A stretch of 64,000 bases of DNA from Streptomyces sp. A1277 (GTDB lineage Bacteria; Actinomycetota; Actinomycetes; Streptomycetales; Streptomycetaceae), in the NCBI RefSeq assembly GCF_004795015.1, contig NZ_SSBI01000014.1:78036-142035 (forward strand), given 5' to 3'. Below the pieces are notes generated by a model. That model was not told the origin of the DNA, searched no databases, and saw nothing but the letters and a program-made list of their open reading frames with translations. Positions 1 to 8,575 of this stretch are shown piece by piece. A program made the translations under genes and the position numbers. Each line of letters starts with the position of its first letter. Position 1 is the stretch's first letter.

Positions 1-76
1 CGGGGGTCTGCCATATGATCACGATTGCGCCGAACATCCCGTCCCAAGTGCGCAGATGGGGCGGGCGCGGAACGCG

Positions 77-109
77 GAACAGCCCCCGGCGGCGGTCCGG
101 GGGCTGTTC
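77..109 (-). terminator. Rho-independent-like hairpin after dasR
   Basis: A perfect 13-bp inverted repeat (77-89 with 97-109, 7-nt loop) lies about 25 bp beyond the dasR stop codon. It has no U-tract, as is common for Streptomyces terminators. Bases 1-76 hold nothing I can recognise. Confidence 0.7.
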
Positions 110-132
110 GGCGGGCACATACGTGCGGTGGG

Positions 133-903
133 TCAGTCCAGCGGCCGCTTGAGGCGGGCCACGAACTTGTAGCGGTCACCGCGGTAGACCGAGCGCACCC
201 ACTCGACCGGCTCGCCCTGCTCGTCCAGCGAGTGGCGGGACAGCATGAGCATCGGCAGGCCCACGTCCGTGCCGAGCAGTCCGGCCTCGCGCGGGGTGGC
301 GAGCGAGGTCTCGATGGTCTCCTCGGCCTCGGCCAGCCTGACGTCGTACACCTCGGCCAGCGCGGTGTAGAGCGAGGTGTACTTCACCAGTGAACGGCGC
401 AGCGCCGGAAAGCGCTTGGCCGACAGGTGCGTGGTCTCGATGGCCATCGGCTCGCCGCTCGCCAGGCGCAGGCGCTCGATGCGCAGGACACGGCCGCCCG
501 CGTTGATGTCGAGCAGCCCGGCGAGGGTGTCGTCGGCGGTGACATAGCCGATGTCGAGGAGCTGCGAGGCCGGTTCGAGGCCCTGGGCCCGCATGTCCTC
601 GGTGTACGAGGTGAGTTGCAGGGCCTGGGAGACCTTCGGCTTGGCGACGAAGGTGCCCTTGCCCTGGATGCGTTCCAGCCGGCCCTCGACGACCAGTTCC
701 TGGAGCGCCTGGCGCACGGTGGTGCGCGAGGTGTCGAACTCGGCGGCCAGGGTCCGTTCCGGTGGGACGGGGGTGCCCGGCGGCATGGTGTCCGTCATGT
801 CGAGGAGATGTCGCTTCAGCCGGTAGTACTTCGGGACGCGCGCGGTACGCGCACCGGCGCCCGTGCCCGTCTCGTTCTCCGAACTGCCCCCGTCGGCGCC
901 CAT
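133..903 (-). CDS. dasR: GntR/HutC-family global regulator DasR
   Basis: Transcriptional regulator of GlcNAc and chitin metabolism that binds dre operators and is released by glucosamine-6-phosphate (established for the Streptomyces family). A winged-helix GntR domain covers about residues 25-95, with the motif [20 protein letters not shown]; a UTRA effector domain follows at about 115-250. The protein ends in VARLKRPLD, like other DasR proteins. The start at 903 gives 256 residues, the usual DasR length; an in-frame start at 975 would add 24 low-complexity residues with no family support. It is divergent from dasA, with two dre-type sites in the shared intergenic region. This agrees with direct control of dasABC and possible autoregulation. 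Identification is very secure. Confidence 0.96.
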   Translation of the reverse strand: MGADGGSSENETGTGAGARTARVPKYYRLKRHLLDMTDTMPPGTPVPPERTLAAEFDTSRTTVRQALQELVVEGRLERIQGKGTFVAKPKVSQALQLTSYTEDMRAQGLEPASQLLDIGYVTADDTLAGLLDINAGGRVLRIERLRLASGEPMAIETTHLSAKRFPALRRSLVKYTSLYTALAEVYDVRLAEAEETIETSLATPREAGLLGTDVGLPMLMLSRHSLDEQGEPVEWVRSVYRGDRYKFVARLKRPLD

Positions 904-1060
904 GGCCCGCCTTCCCGACTGCTGCGTTGCTGCCGTCACCGGCTCCTCCGTCTGTCGCGGCTCACATGGTGGCACGGTCCGGTCACGGCTCGTCGCCCTC
1001 CCTCAGGTGTCGGTCCTATAACGGACGCGAGTGCACTTCTTATACACCCTTGACACCCCT

Positions 1061-1076
1061 AAAGGTCTAGGCCAAG
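1061..1076. promoter_or_regulatory. Candidate DasR operator (dre) 1, dasR-dasA
   Basis: The core AGGTCTAGGCCA resembles the dre consensus TGGTCTAGACCA, with two departures. It lies in the dasR-dasA intergenic region, about 110 bp upstream of dasA. Confidence 0.6.
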
Positions 1077-1084
1077 CTCCCGGT

Positions 1085-1100
1085 ACTGGTCTAAACCATT
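1085..1100. promoter_or_regulatory. DasR operator (dre) 2, dasR-dasA
   Basis: ACTGGTCTAAACCATT matches the 16-bp dre consensus closely; the inner half-sites TGGTCTA and AACCA are conserved. With the weaker site 24 bp upstream it forms a tandem operator in front of dasA. Confidence 0.85.
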
Positions 1101-1185
1101 AAAGACCAGGTCCCAGCCCCAGCAGTACTCGTCGACGTTTCCGCGCGGTGGGGGAGGGGGTTGCAGCATCCCTGAGGAGGGTGGC

Positions 1186-2487
1186 GTGAAGCGCAAGCTC
1201 ATCGCGGCGATCGGCGTCGCGGGCATGTTGGTTTCCATTGCGGCGTGTGGCGGTTCGGACGACAAGTCGTCCTCGAAGGACCCGAAGGACCGCAAGGAAG
1301 ACCTGACTGTCTGGCTCATGGGCGAGGCCCAGTCGACCTGGCCGGAACTGGTCAAGGACGTCAACGCCCAGTTCAAGGAGAAGTACCCGAACGTCAAGGT
1401 CAAGGTCCAGTACCAGGGCTGGGCGGACAAGGTCAAGAAGCTCGACACCTCCCTCGGTGGCGACAAGTTCCCGGACGTTGTCGAGCTCGGCAACACCGAG
1501 ACCATGCAGTACATCCTCAACGGTGCGCTCGGTGAGGTCGACACCGCGAAGTACGAGAACTCGGACTCCTGGATCAAGGGTCTGAAGGACACCTGCTCCT
1601 ACGAGGGCAAGATCTACTGTGTCCCGTACTACGCCAGTGCCCGTCTGGCCGTCTACAACAAGGACATGCTGAAGGCCGGCACCGGCAGCGACGTCCTTCC
1701 GCAGAACGAGGACGACTTCCTCAAGGCCATGGACAAGGTCCAGGCCCAGCTCGCGAAGAAGGACAAGCGCGCCTCGTCCCTGTACTACCCGGGCCGTTAC
1801 TGGTACGCCGCCATGTCCTACGTCGCGGCCGAGGGCGGCCAGATCGCCAAGTACGACGAGGGCTCGAAGGAGTGGAAGGCCAGCCTCTCCACTCCCGAGG
1901 CGCAGAAGGGCATCCAGCACTTCATCGACCTGGTCAAGAAGTACAACAAGGCCGACCAGACGAAGGACGAGCAGGACCACGCCAACGTCATGGCCAACGA
2001 GAAGGCCGCGGTCATCTACGGCCAGGCTTGGGAGGCCGGCAGCGTCACCACGGGCGAGAACGGCAACCCGAAGCTCGACGGCAAGATCGCCACGGCCGGT
2101 ATGCCCGGCCCGAACGGCAAGGCGCTCCCGTCCTTCATCGGTGGCTCCGACCTCGCCACCATCTCCAAGTCGAAGGTCCAGGACCTCGGCCAGGAGTGGA
2201 TCTCCCTCTTCACCAACGCGAAGTCCATGGACGTCCTCGCGTCGAAGAACATCCTCCCGAACAACGAGAAGCAGCTCGAGCCGCTGAAGGCCAAGCCCGA
2301 GACGGCCGCCATCGCCAACGCGGTGCCGGACGCCTGGTTCACGCCGATCGCGCCGGGCTGGGCCTCCATCGAGAAGGAGGAGATTCTGGAGAACATGCTC
2401 CTGAAGATCCTCAAGGGCACGTCCGTCGCCGACGCCACCAAGAAGGCCGACAGCGAGATCGACGCACTGATCAACAAGAAGGCCTGA
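1186..2487 (+). CDS. dasA: Chitobiose-binding lipoprotein of the DasABC transporter
   Basis: Extracellular solute-binding lipoprotein (433 aa) of a CUT1-type ABC importer; DasA proteins bind N,N'-diacetylchitobiose. A lipoprotein signal peptide is visible: MKRKL basic start, hydrophobic core, lipobox IAAC with the acylated Cys at residue 21. The mature protein has the family-1 solute-binding fold signature (LTVWLMGEAQSTW near residue 40; PDVVELGNTE near 105). The GTG start at 1186 is preceded by GAGGAGG at 1174-1180. It is the first gene of dasABC-dasD, followed by a hairpin that would keep its transcript above that of the permeases. The ATPase is not encoded here; in Streptomyces the shared ATPase MsiK sits elsewhere. 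Confidence 0.96.
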   Translation: MKRKLIAAIGVAGMLVSIAACGGSDDKSSSKDPKDRKEDLTVWLMGEAQSTWPELVKDVNAQFKEKYPNVKVKVQYQGWADKVKKLDTSLGGDKFPDVVELGNTETMQYILNGALGEVDTAKYENSDSWIKGLKDTCSYEGKIYCVPYYASARLAVYNKDMLKAGTGSDVLPQNEDDFLKAMDKVQAQLAKKDKRASSLYYPGRYWYAAMSYVAAEGGQIAKYDEGSKEWKASLSTPEAQKGIQHFIDLVKKYNKADQTKDEQDHANVMANEKAAVIYGQAWEAGSVTTGENGNPKLDGKIATAGMPGPNGKALPSFIGGSDLATISKSKVQDLGQEWISLFTNAKSMDVLASKNILPNNEKQLEPLKAKPETAAIANAVPDAWFTPIAPGWASIEKEEILENMLLKILKGTSVADATKKADSEIDALINKKA

Positions 2488-2505
2488 GCCTTCTGATCGC
2501 CAGGC

Positions 2506-2530
2506 GGGGCCCGGCACTGTGCCGGGCCCC
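2506..2530 (+). terminator. Intra-operon hairpin between dasA and dasB
   Basis: An 11-bp perfect GC stem (2506-2516 with 2520-2530, CTG loop) stands between the binding-protein gene and the first permease gene. Such attenuating hairpins commonly let binding protein accumulate over permease; that role is inferred here. Confidence 0.65.
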
Positions 2531-2597
2531 CGCTCCTTTACCAGCAACGCCGTGATTTCCGGGGGCTGCCTCGGACCCGCGATGGAAGGTCAGCCAC

Positions 2598-3611
2598 GTG
2601 ACTGCCGCCGATACCAAGGCCGCCGGGCCACCGGTCCCCGTACCACGTGATCCCAAATCGGCCGTGAGCCCGCTGCCCATCGAGGGCGGCAAGGGCCCCC
2701 GTGCACCGAAGAGGAAGCGGAAGAAGGGTGAACTCCTCCCCTACTTCCTGATCCTCCCGGCGATCGTGGCGATCGCCGCCGTCTACCTCTACCCGCTCGC
2801 CAAGACCGTCATCATGTCCTTCCAGGACATGGGCCGGCGCGAGCTGTGGACCGGTGATCCCGCACCCTGGGTCGGCTTCGACCAGTTCACCAACATCCTC
2901 GGTGACTCCGAGTTCTGGTGGGTGACCTTCCGCACCGTCGTCTTCATGGCCGTCTGCGTGACGCTCACCATGGGCATCGGTCTGCTGATCTCCCTGCTGA
3001 TGCGCCGGCTGTCCAACTGGGTGCGGCTCATCCTGACCTTCTGCCTCATCGCCGCCTGGGCGATGCCGCTGATGGTCGCCGCCTCTATCTTCCGGTTCAT
3101 GGCCGACTCCGACTACGGCCTCATCAACACCCTCATCGCGAAGGTCGTCGGCGACGACTGGCTCGGCCACAACTGGTACCTGGAACCGATCCAGGGCTTC
3201 GCGATCATCACCCTGCTGGTGGTCTGGGGCGCCATCCCCTTCGTCGTCGTCACCCTGTACGCGGCCCTCACCCAGGTCCCCCAGGAACTGGAGGAGGCCG
3301 CCTCCCTCGACGGCGCCACCGGCTTCGGCATCTTCCGCTACGTGACCTGGCCGGTCATCAAGCCGGTGTTCAGCATGGTCTCCACGCTGTCGGTGATCTG
3401 GGACTTCAACGTCTTCGGCCAGATCTGGCTGCTGCGCGGCAGTAAGCCCGAGCCGGAGTACGAGACCCTCGGCCTCTACTCCTACTCCAAGGCGTTCGAG
3501 TCCACCTCCTTCAGCCAGGGCACCGCGATCGCCCTGATCACGGTGATCCTGCTGTCCGCCGTGGCCGTGTACTACCTGCGCCAGCTCATGAAGACGGGAG
3601 AGGTCGAATGA
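2598..3611 (+). CDS. dasB: ABC transporter permease DasB
   Basis: Inner-membrane permease (337 aa) of the chitobiose importer. There is a basic cytoplasmic N-terminus (PKRKRKKGELL), then six predicted hydrophobic segments from about residue 48 onward. The EAA loop that contacts the ATPase is clear (ELEEAASLDGATGFGIFRYV, about residues 231-250). The start is GTG, with no strong Shine-Dalgarno. The stop overlaps the dasC start by 4 bp (ATGA), so the two permeases are translationally coupled. Its partners are DasA, DasC and a remote MsiK-type ATPase. Confidence 0.94.
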   Translation: MTAADTKAAGPPVPVPRDPKSAVSPLPIEGGKGPRAPKRKRKKGELLPYFLILPAIVAIAAVYLYPLAKTVIMSFQDMGRRELWTGDPAPWVGFDQFTNILGDSEFWWVTFRTVVFMAVCVTLTMGIGLLISLLMRRLSNWVRLILTFCLIAAWAMPLMVAASIFRFMADSDYGLINTLIAKVVGDDWLGHNWYLEPIQGFAIITLLVVWGAIPFVVVTLYAALTQVPQELEEAASLDGATGFGIFRYVTWPVIKPVFSMVSTLSVIWDFNVFGQIWLLRGSKPEPEYETLGLYSYSKAFESTSFSQGTAIALITVILLSAVAVYYLRQLMKTGEVE

Positions 3612-4471
3612 GCACCACGACCGACACACCACAGGTCCTGCGCCCGGACCGCAAGAAGTCCCGGGTCGGCCTGAACATCCTCGGCCTCGGCATCGCCCTG
3701 GTCATGTTCTTCCCGGTCTACTGGCTGATCATCAGCGCCCTGCGGCCCAGCCGCGAGATCCGCTCCTACGACCAGACGCTGTGGCCCTCGTCGATCACCT
3801 TCGACAACTTCTCCCGGGCCATGAACCAGCCGAACTTCGGCACCGCGGTCCAGTCCAGCCTGATCGTCTCCATCACCGCCGTCGTCGGCGGCATGATCAT
3901 CGCCACCCTGGCGGCCCTCGCCATCGGCAGGTTCCGCTTCTTCGGCCGCAAGCCCCTGGTCCTCATCCTCATCCTGGTCCAGATGCTGCCCCCGACGGCG
4001 ATGCTCATCCCGATCTACGCCCAGCTCAACGCCATGGGCGGCATCGACGAGTACTGGAGCCTCATCGTCGTCTACCTGGTCTCCACGCTGCCGTTCGCGA
4101 CGATCATGATCCGCGGCTTCGTGGTGAACATCCCGGTGGAGCTGGAGGAGTCCGCCATGGTGGACGGCTGCACCCGCTTCGGCGCCTTCCGCCGGGTGAT
4201 CCTGCCGCTGCTCGCCCCGGGCCTCGCCGCCGCGTCGATCTTCGCGCTGGTCAACGCGTGGAACGAGTACCTCTTCGCCTACATCCTGATCAACGACAAC
4301 TCCAAGTACACGCTCAACGTGTGGCTGATGACGTTCACCAGTGAGCGCGGTACGGACTACGGTGCCCTCATGGCGGCCTCGACCATGATCGCCCTTCCGG
4401 TCGTCATCTTCTTCATGTTCGTGCAGAAGAAGATGGCCGCGGGCCTCACCTCCGGCGCCGTGAAGGGATAA
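3608..4471 (+). CDS. dasC: ABC transporter permease DasC
   Basis: Second permease (287 aa) of the chitobiose importer. It has six hydrophobic helices and an EAA loop (ELEESAMVDGCTRFGAFRRV, near residues 178-197). The start ATG overlaps the dasB stop (ATGA), which fixes the start. The C-terminus (KKMAAGLTSGAVKG) is the conserved ending of CUT1 permeases. Ten bases separate it from dasD, so the hydrolase is in the same transcript. Confidence 0.94.
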   Translation: MSTTTDTPQVLRPDRKKSRVGLNILGLGIALVMFFPVYWLIISALRPSREIRSYDQTLWPSSITFDNFSRAMNQPNFGTAVQSSLIVSITAVVGGMIIATLAALAIGRFRFFGRKPLVLILILVQMLPPTAMLIPIYAQLNAMGGIDEYWSLIVVYLVSTLPFATIMIRGFVVNIPVELEESAMVDGCTRFGAFRRVILPLLAPGLAAASIFALVNAWNEYLFAYILINDNSKYTLNVWLMTFTSERGTDYGALMAASTMIALPVVIFFMFVQKKMAAGLTSGAVKG

Positions 4472-4480
4472 CGCCGCCCC

Positions 4481-6016
4481 ATGACCACCCTCATATCCAC
4501 CACGGACACCGTCACCCGCGACGCGCTGGCCGTCCTGCAGCCCGGCTTCACCGGCACCACCGCGCCGGAATGGCTGCTGCGCCGGGTCGGCGAAGGGCTC
4601 TCCTCCGTCGGCCTGTTCGGCCGCAACATCAAGACGCCCGAGCAGCTCGCCGCGCTCACCGCCCAGCTGAGGGCCGAGCGCGACGACGTGCTCGTCGCGA
4701 TCGACGAGGAGGGCGGCGACGTCACCCGGCTGGAGGTGCGGCATGGCTCTTCCTTCCCCGGCAACCTGGCGCTCGGCGCGGTCGACGACACCGAGCTGAC
4801 CCGGGCCGTCGCCCGCGAGCTGGGCCGCCGGCTCGCCGAGTGCGGGGTCAACCTCAACTGGGCCCCGTCCGCGGACGTCAACTCCAACCCGGGCAACCCG
4901 GTCATCGGCGTCCGCTCCTTCGGCGCCGACCCCCACCTGGTCGCCCGGCACACCGCGGCGTACGTGGAGGGCCTTCAGGCCGCCGGCGTCGCCGCCTGCA
5001 CCAAGCACTTCCCGGGACACGGCGACACCGCGGTCGACTCGCACCACGCGCTGCCGCGCATCGACGTGGACCTGGAGACGCTGCACGCCCGGGAACTGGT
5101 GCCGTTCCGGGCCGCCATCGAGGCCGGCTCCAAGTCGGTGATGAGCGCGCACATCCTGCTGCCCGCACTCGACCCGCACCGCCCGGCGACGCTCAGCCCG
5201 CAGATCCTCACCGGTCTGCTGCGCGAGGAGCTGGGGTACGAGGGCCTCATCGTCACCGACGCCGTGGAGATGCAGGCCATCGCCTCGACGTACGGGATCG
5301 AGCGCGGCTCGGTGCTCGCCGTCGCGGCCGGTGCCGACGCGCTGTGCGTCGGCGGCGGGCTCGACGACGACAGCACCGTGCTGCGGCTGCGGGACGCGCT
5401 GGTCGCCGCGGTGCGCTCCGGTGAACTCCCCGAGGAGCGGCTCGCCGATGCCGCTGCCCGGGTACGGGCCCTCGCGTCCTGGACGCGGGAGGCCAGGGGG
5501 GCTGTCCGGGCGCCGGGCGCGGCAGTGCAGGAGGGGACCGCGCCCGGCACCGCGCAGAACCCGGGCACCGCCTCGGACATCGGCCTGGTCGCGGCCCGCC
5601 GCGCGGTGAAGGTCACCGGCACCGCGCAGGCGCTCACCGGCCCGGCCTACGTGGCCGCCTTCACCCCGGTCGCGAACATCGCGGTCGGCGACGAGACCCC
5701 GTGGGGCCTCGCGGCCGAGCTGACCCGGCTGGTGCCGGGCACCGCGACCGACACGTACGACAGCGAGTCCGAGGCCCCGGCCGAGGCCGCGCTGCGGGCG
5801 GCGGGGGAGCGGCGCATCGTCGCCGTGGTCCGCGACGCGCACCGCCACGCGTGGATGACCGAGGCCCTGGACGCGCTGCTCGCGGCGCGCCCGGACACGG
5901 TCGTGGTCGAGATGGGCGTACCCCAGGCCGAGCCCCGGGGAGCCCTGCACATCGCCACACACGGCGCCGCCAGGGTCTGCGGCCAGGCGGCGGCGGAGAT
6001 CATCGCCGCGCGGTAG
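4481..6016 (+). CDS. dasD: GH3 beta-N-acetylglucosaminidase DasD
   Basis: Cytoplasmic family-3 glycoside hydrolase (511 aa) that would split imported chitobiose into GlcNAc. No signal peptide is seen. The NagZ-type signature KHFPGHGDT is at residues 175-183, followed by DSHHALP, whose His/Asp serve as the acid/base dyad in this subfamily. The candidate nucleophile Asp260 is in GLIVTDAVEM. A second, smaller domain follows a Gly/Ala/Thr-rich linker at about 335-375. It is the last gene of the das operon, ten bases after dasC, before a strong bidirectional terminator. S. coelicolor dasD occupies the same position. Confidence 0.9.
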   Translation: MTTLISTTDTVTRDALAVLQPGFTGTTAPEWLLRRVGEGLSSVGLFGRNIKTPEQLAALTAQLRAERDDVLVAIDEEGGDVTRLEVRHGSSFPGNLALGAVDDTELTRAVARELGRRLAECGVNLNWAPSADVNSNPGNPVIGVRSFGADPHLVARHTAAYVEGLQAAGVAACTKHFPGHGDTAVDSHHALPRIDVDLETLHARELVPFRAAIEAGSKSVMSAHILLPALDPHRPATLSPQILTGLLREELGYEGLIVTDAVEMQAIASTYGIERGSVLAVAAGADALCVGGGLDDDSTVLRLRDALVAAVRSGELPEERLADAAARVRALASWTREARGAVRAPGAAVQEGTAPGTAQNPGTASDIGLVAARRAVKVTGTAQALTGPAYVAAFTPVANIAVGDETPWGLAAELTRLVPGTATDTYDSESEAPAEAALRAAGERRIVAVVRDAHRHAWMTEALDALLAARPDTVVVEMGVPQAEPRGALHIATHGAARVCGQAAAEIIAAR

Positions 6017-6031
6017 GCCGCATCAAGCCGG

Positions 6032-6046
6032 TCCGGCGATTGAGGA
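6032..6046 (+). repeat. Dispersed Streptomyces intergenic motif, copy 1
   Basis: TCCGGCGATTGAGGA lies just after dasD. The reverse complement recurs at 41499-41513 after the malic enzyme gene. Both copies are just downstream of stop codons; from memory this motif is common in Streptomyces intergenic DNA. Confidence 0.6.
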
Positions 6047-6077
6047 CAGAGCGTCCAGCCGGAGGCACCCGCACGAA

Positions 6078-6118
6078 CGAGAGGGCCGGGACACCACGAA
6101 GGTGTCCCGGCCCTCTCG
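6078..6118. terminator. Bidirectional terminator between dasD and nagB
   Basis: A perfect 18-bp stem (6078-6095 with 6101-6118) with an ACGAA loop lies between two convergent genes, so it can serve both. Confidence 0.88.
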
Positions 6119-6132
6119 CGTGACGCGAAGGT

Positions 6133-6918
6133 CTACAGCCCCTGCCACGCCGGCTTCGCCGCGAACGTGGCGCGGAAGTAGTCGGCCAGCTTCAGCTTCG
6201 ACGCGGCGGCCTCGTCGACCACCACCGTCGCGTGCGGGTGCAGCTGGAGCGCCGAGGCGGGCACGATCGAGGCCACCGGCCCCTCGACCGTCGCCGCCAC
6301 CGCGTCCGCCTTGCCCTCGCCCGTCGCGAGCAGGATCGGGTGGCGGGCCTCCAGGATCGTGCCGATGCCCTGGGTGATGACGTGGTGCGGCACCTGGTCG
6401 ATGTCGTCGTCGAAGAAGCGCGCGTTGTCGACCCGGGTCTGCTCGGTGAGCGTCTTGATCCGGGTACGGGAGGCGAGCGAGGAGCACGGCTCGTTGAAGC
6501 CGATGTGCCCGTCGGTGCCGATGCCGAGCAGCTGGAGGTCCACCCCGCCGGCCTCGGCGAGCGCCTTGTCGTACGCCTCGCAGGCCGCCTGGACGTCCTC
6601 GGCGGAGCCGTCGGGGCCCATGAACGAGGACTCGGAGAGACCGAGCGGTTCGACCACCTCGCGCAGCACCACGGAGCGGTAGGACTCCGGGTGGCCCGCC
6701 GGCAGCCCCACGTACTCGTCGAGCTGGCAGATGCGGGCGCGCGAGGCGTCCACGGCACCGGAGCGGACCTTCTCCGCGAGGGCCTGGTAGATGGGCAGCG
6801 GGGTAGAGCCGGTGGCAACGCCGAGAAGGGCGTCGGGCTTGCGGCTCAGCAGGGCGCCGATGGCCCCCGCGATCAGTTCGCCGCCTGCCTTGGCGTCCGG
6901 GACGATGACAACTTCCAC
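6133..6918 (-). CDS. nagB: Glucosamine-6-phosphate deaminase
   Basis: Converts glucosamine-6-phosphate to fructose-6-phosphate and ammonia, the step that feeds GlcNAc into glycolysis and removes the DasR effector. The N-terminal ATGSTP phosphate loop and the active-site signature GIGTDGHIGFNEP are intact. GTG at 6918 gives 261 residues (VEVVIVPDAKAGGEL), the usual NagB length. The longer frame to 6972 would place the dre operator inside the coding region, so it is disfavoured. A dre-type operator lies 38-50 bp upstream, which supports direct DasR control. A divergent SIS-domain enzyme shares the upstream region. Confidence 0.94.
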   Translation of the reverse strand: MEVVIVPDAKAGGELIAGAIGALLSRKPDALLGVATGSTPLPIYQALAEKVRSGAVDASRARICQLDEYVGLPAGHPESYRSVVLREVVEPLGLSESSFMGPDGSAEDVQAACEAYDKALAEAGGVDLQLLGIGTDGHIGFNEPCSSLASRTRIKTLTEQTRVDNARFFDDDIDQVPHHVITQGIGTILEARHPILLATGEGKADAVAATVEGPVASIVPASALQLHPHATVVVDEAAASKLKLADYFRATFAAKPAWQGL

Positions 6919-6953
6919 GCGGGGCCTGCCGATCCGATTGAAGACTGAAGGTA

Positions 6954-6969
6954 TGTGGTATAGACCAAT
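6954..6969. promoter_or_regulatory. DasR operator (dre) upstream of nagB
   Basis: The core TGGTATAGACCA (6956-6967; TGGTCTATACCA on the nagB strand) differs from the dre consensus at one position. It is about 40 bp upstream of the nagB start and about 170 bp upstream of the divergent SIS gene. Confidence 0.85.
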
Positions 6970-7138
6970 CAACCGCCTAATCTAGCAGACCCCGCCCGCC
7001 GTGACACGGCCCGTACCGCCCCTCGGACGAACGGCCCGCTCCCCGGGCGCCATACCCCCGGCCGCCGCCCGCTGGCGGCCCCCCGGAGCCCCGTGTTCAA
7101 CTTGTCCGACGCATCGCGACACCCGGGAGGCACCGAAC

Positions 7139-8212
7139 ATGTCCGCCACGTACCCGGCCGACGACGACGGCGAACGGCCCGGCCGCATCATGTCCGGCGA
7201 GATGGCCGAGCAGCCCGCGGTGCTCCGGCGCATCCTCGAACGCGGCGCGCCCGCCGTCCGGGAGACCGCCGAGCGGATCGCGGCCAGGAAGCCGCGCTTC
7301 GTCCTGCTCACCGCCCGCGGCACTTCCGACAACGCCGCGCTCTACGCCAAGTACCTGCTGGAGATCACGATGGGTCTGCCCTGCGGGCTGGCCTCGATGT
7401 CCACCACCACCGCGTACGGCGCGAAGCCCGACCTGCGCGACGTCCTCGTCATCACCGTCAGCCAGTCCGGCGGCTCGCCCGACCTGGTGGCCTCGACCCG
7501 GGCGGCCCGCGAGGCGGGCGCGGTGACGCTGGCCGTGACCAACAACCCGGACTCGCCCCTCGCGGCCGTCTCCGAGTACCACATCGACATCCTGGCCGGG
7601 CCGGAGAAGGCGCTGCCCGCCACCAAGACGTACACCGCGTCCCTGCTCTCGCTGTACCTGTTCGTGGAGGGGCTGCGCGGCGGCGACGGCGCGGCGGCCG
7701 GCGTCCTGCCCGGCCTCGCCGAGGAGGTGCTGGCCCGCAAGGACGAGGTGAAGGCCCTGGCCTCGCGCTACCGGTTCGCCGAGCGGATGGTCATCACCTC
7801 GCGCGGCTACGGCTATCCCACGGCCAAGGAAGCCGCCCTGAAGCTCATGGAGACGAGCTACATCCCCGCTCTGTCCTACTCCGGCGCCGACCTGCTGCAC
7901 GGCCCGCTCGCCATGGTCGACAACATCTCGCCGGTGATCGCCGTGGTGACCGACGGCCGGGGCGGCGAGGCCCTCCAGCCCGTCCTGGACCGGCTGCGCG
8001 GCCGGGGCGCCGACCTCTTCGTCGTCGGCCCCAGGGCCCAGGTGGACGCGGCCTCCGCGGGGTTCGTGCTGCCGACGGCCGGGGTGGCGGAGGAGGTCCA
8101 GCCGGTCCTGGAGATCCTGCCGCTCCAGATGCTGGCCTACGAGGTGACGATCGCCCGGGGCCAGGACCCGGACGCGCCGCGCGCGCTCGCGAAGGTCACC
8201 GAGACCCGCTGA
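7139..8212 (+). CDS. SIS-domain sugar-phosphate isomerase/deaminase (GlmS-C/NagB-II-like)
   Basis: Protein of 357 aa with two sugar-isomerase (SIS) domains, like the isomerase half of GlmS but lacking the N-terminal glutaminase. The first domain has LLTARGTSDNAALYAKY and the phosphate-binding VSQSGGSPD; the second has ITSRGYGYPTAKEAALKLME and SGADLLHGPLAMVD. Such proteins act as glucosamine-6-phosphate deaminases (NagB-II) or amino-sugar-phosphate isomerases; which applies here cannot be read from sequence. ATG at 7139 follows GGGAGG at 7125-7130, whereas an upstream start at 7001 gives a poor Pro/Arg-rich extension. Divergence from nagB across a dre operator points to amino-sugar metabolism. 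Confidence 0.82.
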   Translation: MSATYPADDDGERPGRIMSGEMAEQPAVLRRILERGAPAVRETAERIAARKPRFVLLTARGTSDNAALYAKYLLEITMGLPCGLASMSTTTAYGAKPDLRDVLVITVSQSGGSPDLVASTRAAREAGAVTLAVTNNPDSPLAAVSEYHIDILAGPEKALPATKTYTASLLSLYLFVEGLRGGDGAAAGVLPGLAEEVLARKDEVKALASRYRFAERMVITSRGYGYPTAKEAALKLMETSYIPALSYSGADLLHGPLAMVDNISPVIAVVTDGRGGEALQPVLDRLRGRGADLFVVGPRAQVDAASAGFVLPTAGVAEEVQPVLEILPLQMLAYEVTIARGQDPDAPRALAKVTETR

Positions 8213-8405
8213 ACCGGGCCCGCCGGGCGCGAAGGCCCCGGAAACACCCGCGGGCCGCGGCGCCGGGCCGGGACCCTCAGCCCGACCAGCACCGCAGCCC
8301 GGAGTAGGGCCGCCCTCGCGGGCGGCCGGCTCGGCCGGCGGTGTGCGGTGCCCCCGGCCGGGGGGAGGCACCGGCGCAGTCAGGGCAGAGAGCGCGGTAC
8401 CTCGA

Positions 8406-8432
8406 TCCGCTCTCCTGTGCGGGGAGAGCGGA
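8406..8432 (+). terminator. Hairpin after the SIS gene
   Basis: A 10-bp perfect stem (8406-8415 with 8423-8432). Several other GC-rich palindromes fill 8213-8400, so the 363-bp gap looks like a terminator region followed by the promoter region of the kinase gene. Confidence 0.55.
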
Positions 8433-8450
8433 GGCTCTTACATCAAGCAT

Positions 8451-8466
8451 TGTGGACTAGACCATT
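8451..8466. promoter_or_regulatory. dre-like site upstream of the PdtaS-type kinase
   Basis: The core TGGACTAGACCA (8453-8464) departs from the dre palindrome TGGTCTAGACCA at one base. It lies 110-125 bp before the kinase start. Confidence 0.55.
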
Positions 8467-8575
8467 AGTCCCTGTCCATCCGTGGGCCGTGCCAATGTCA
8501 GGGCCCACTCCGCCGCACGTACGGGCGCGGCTTCCGGTTCGGACCCGGCGCACATCCACGGGTACGCTCGCACAC

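Noticed and set aside
3572..5962. Long open frame antisense to dasC-dasD
   Set aside because: Gly/Arg/Val/Asp-rich translation without recognisable domains; a typical shadow of GC-rich coding DNA.
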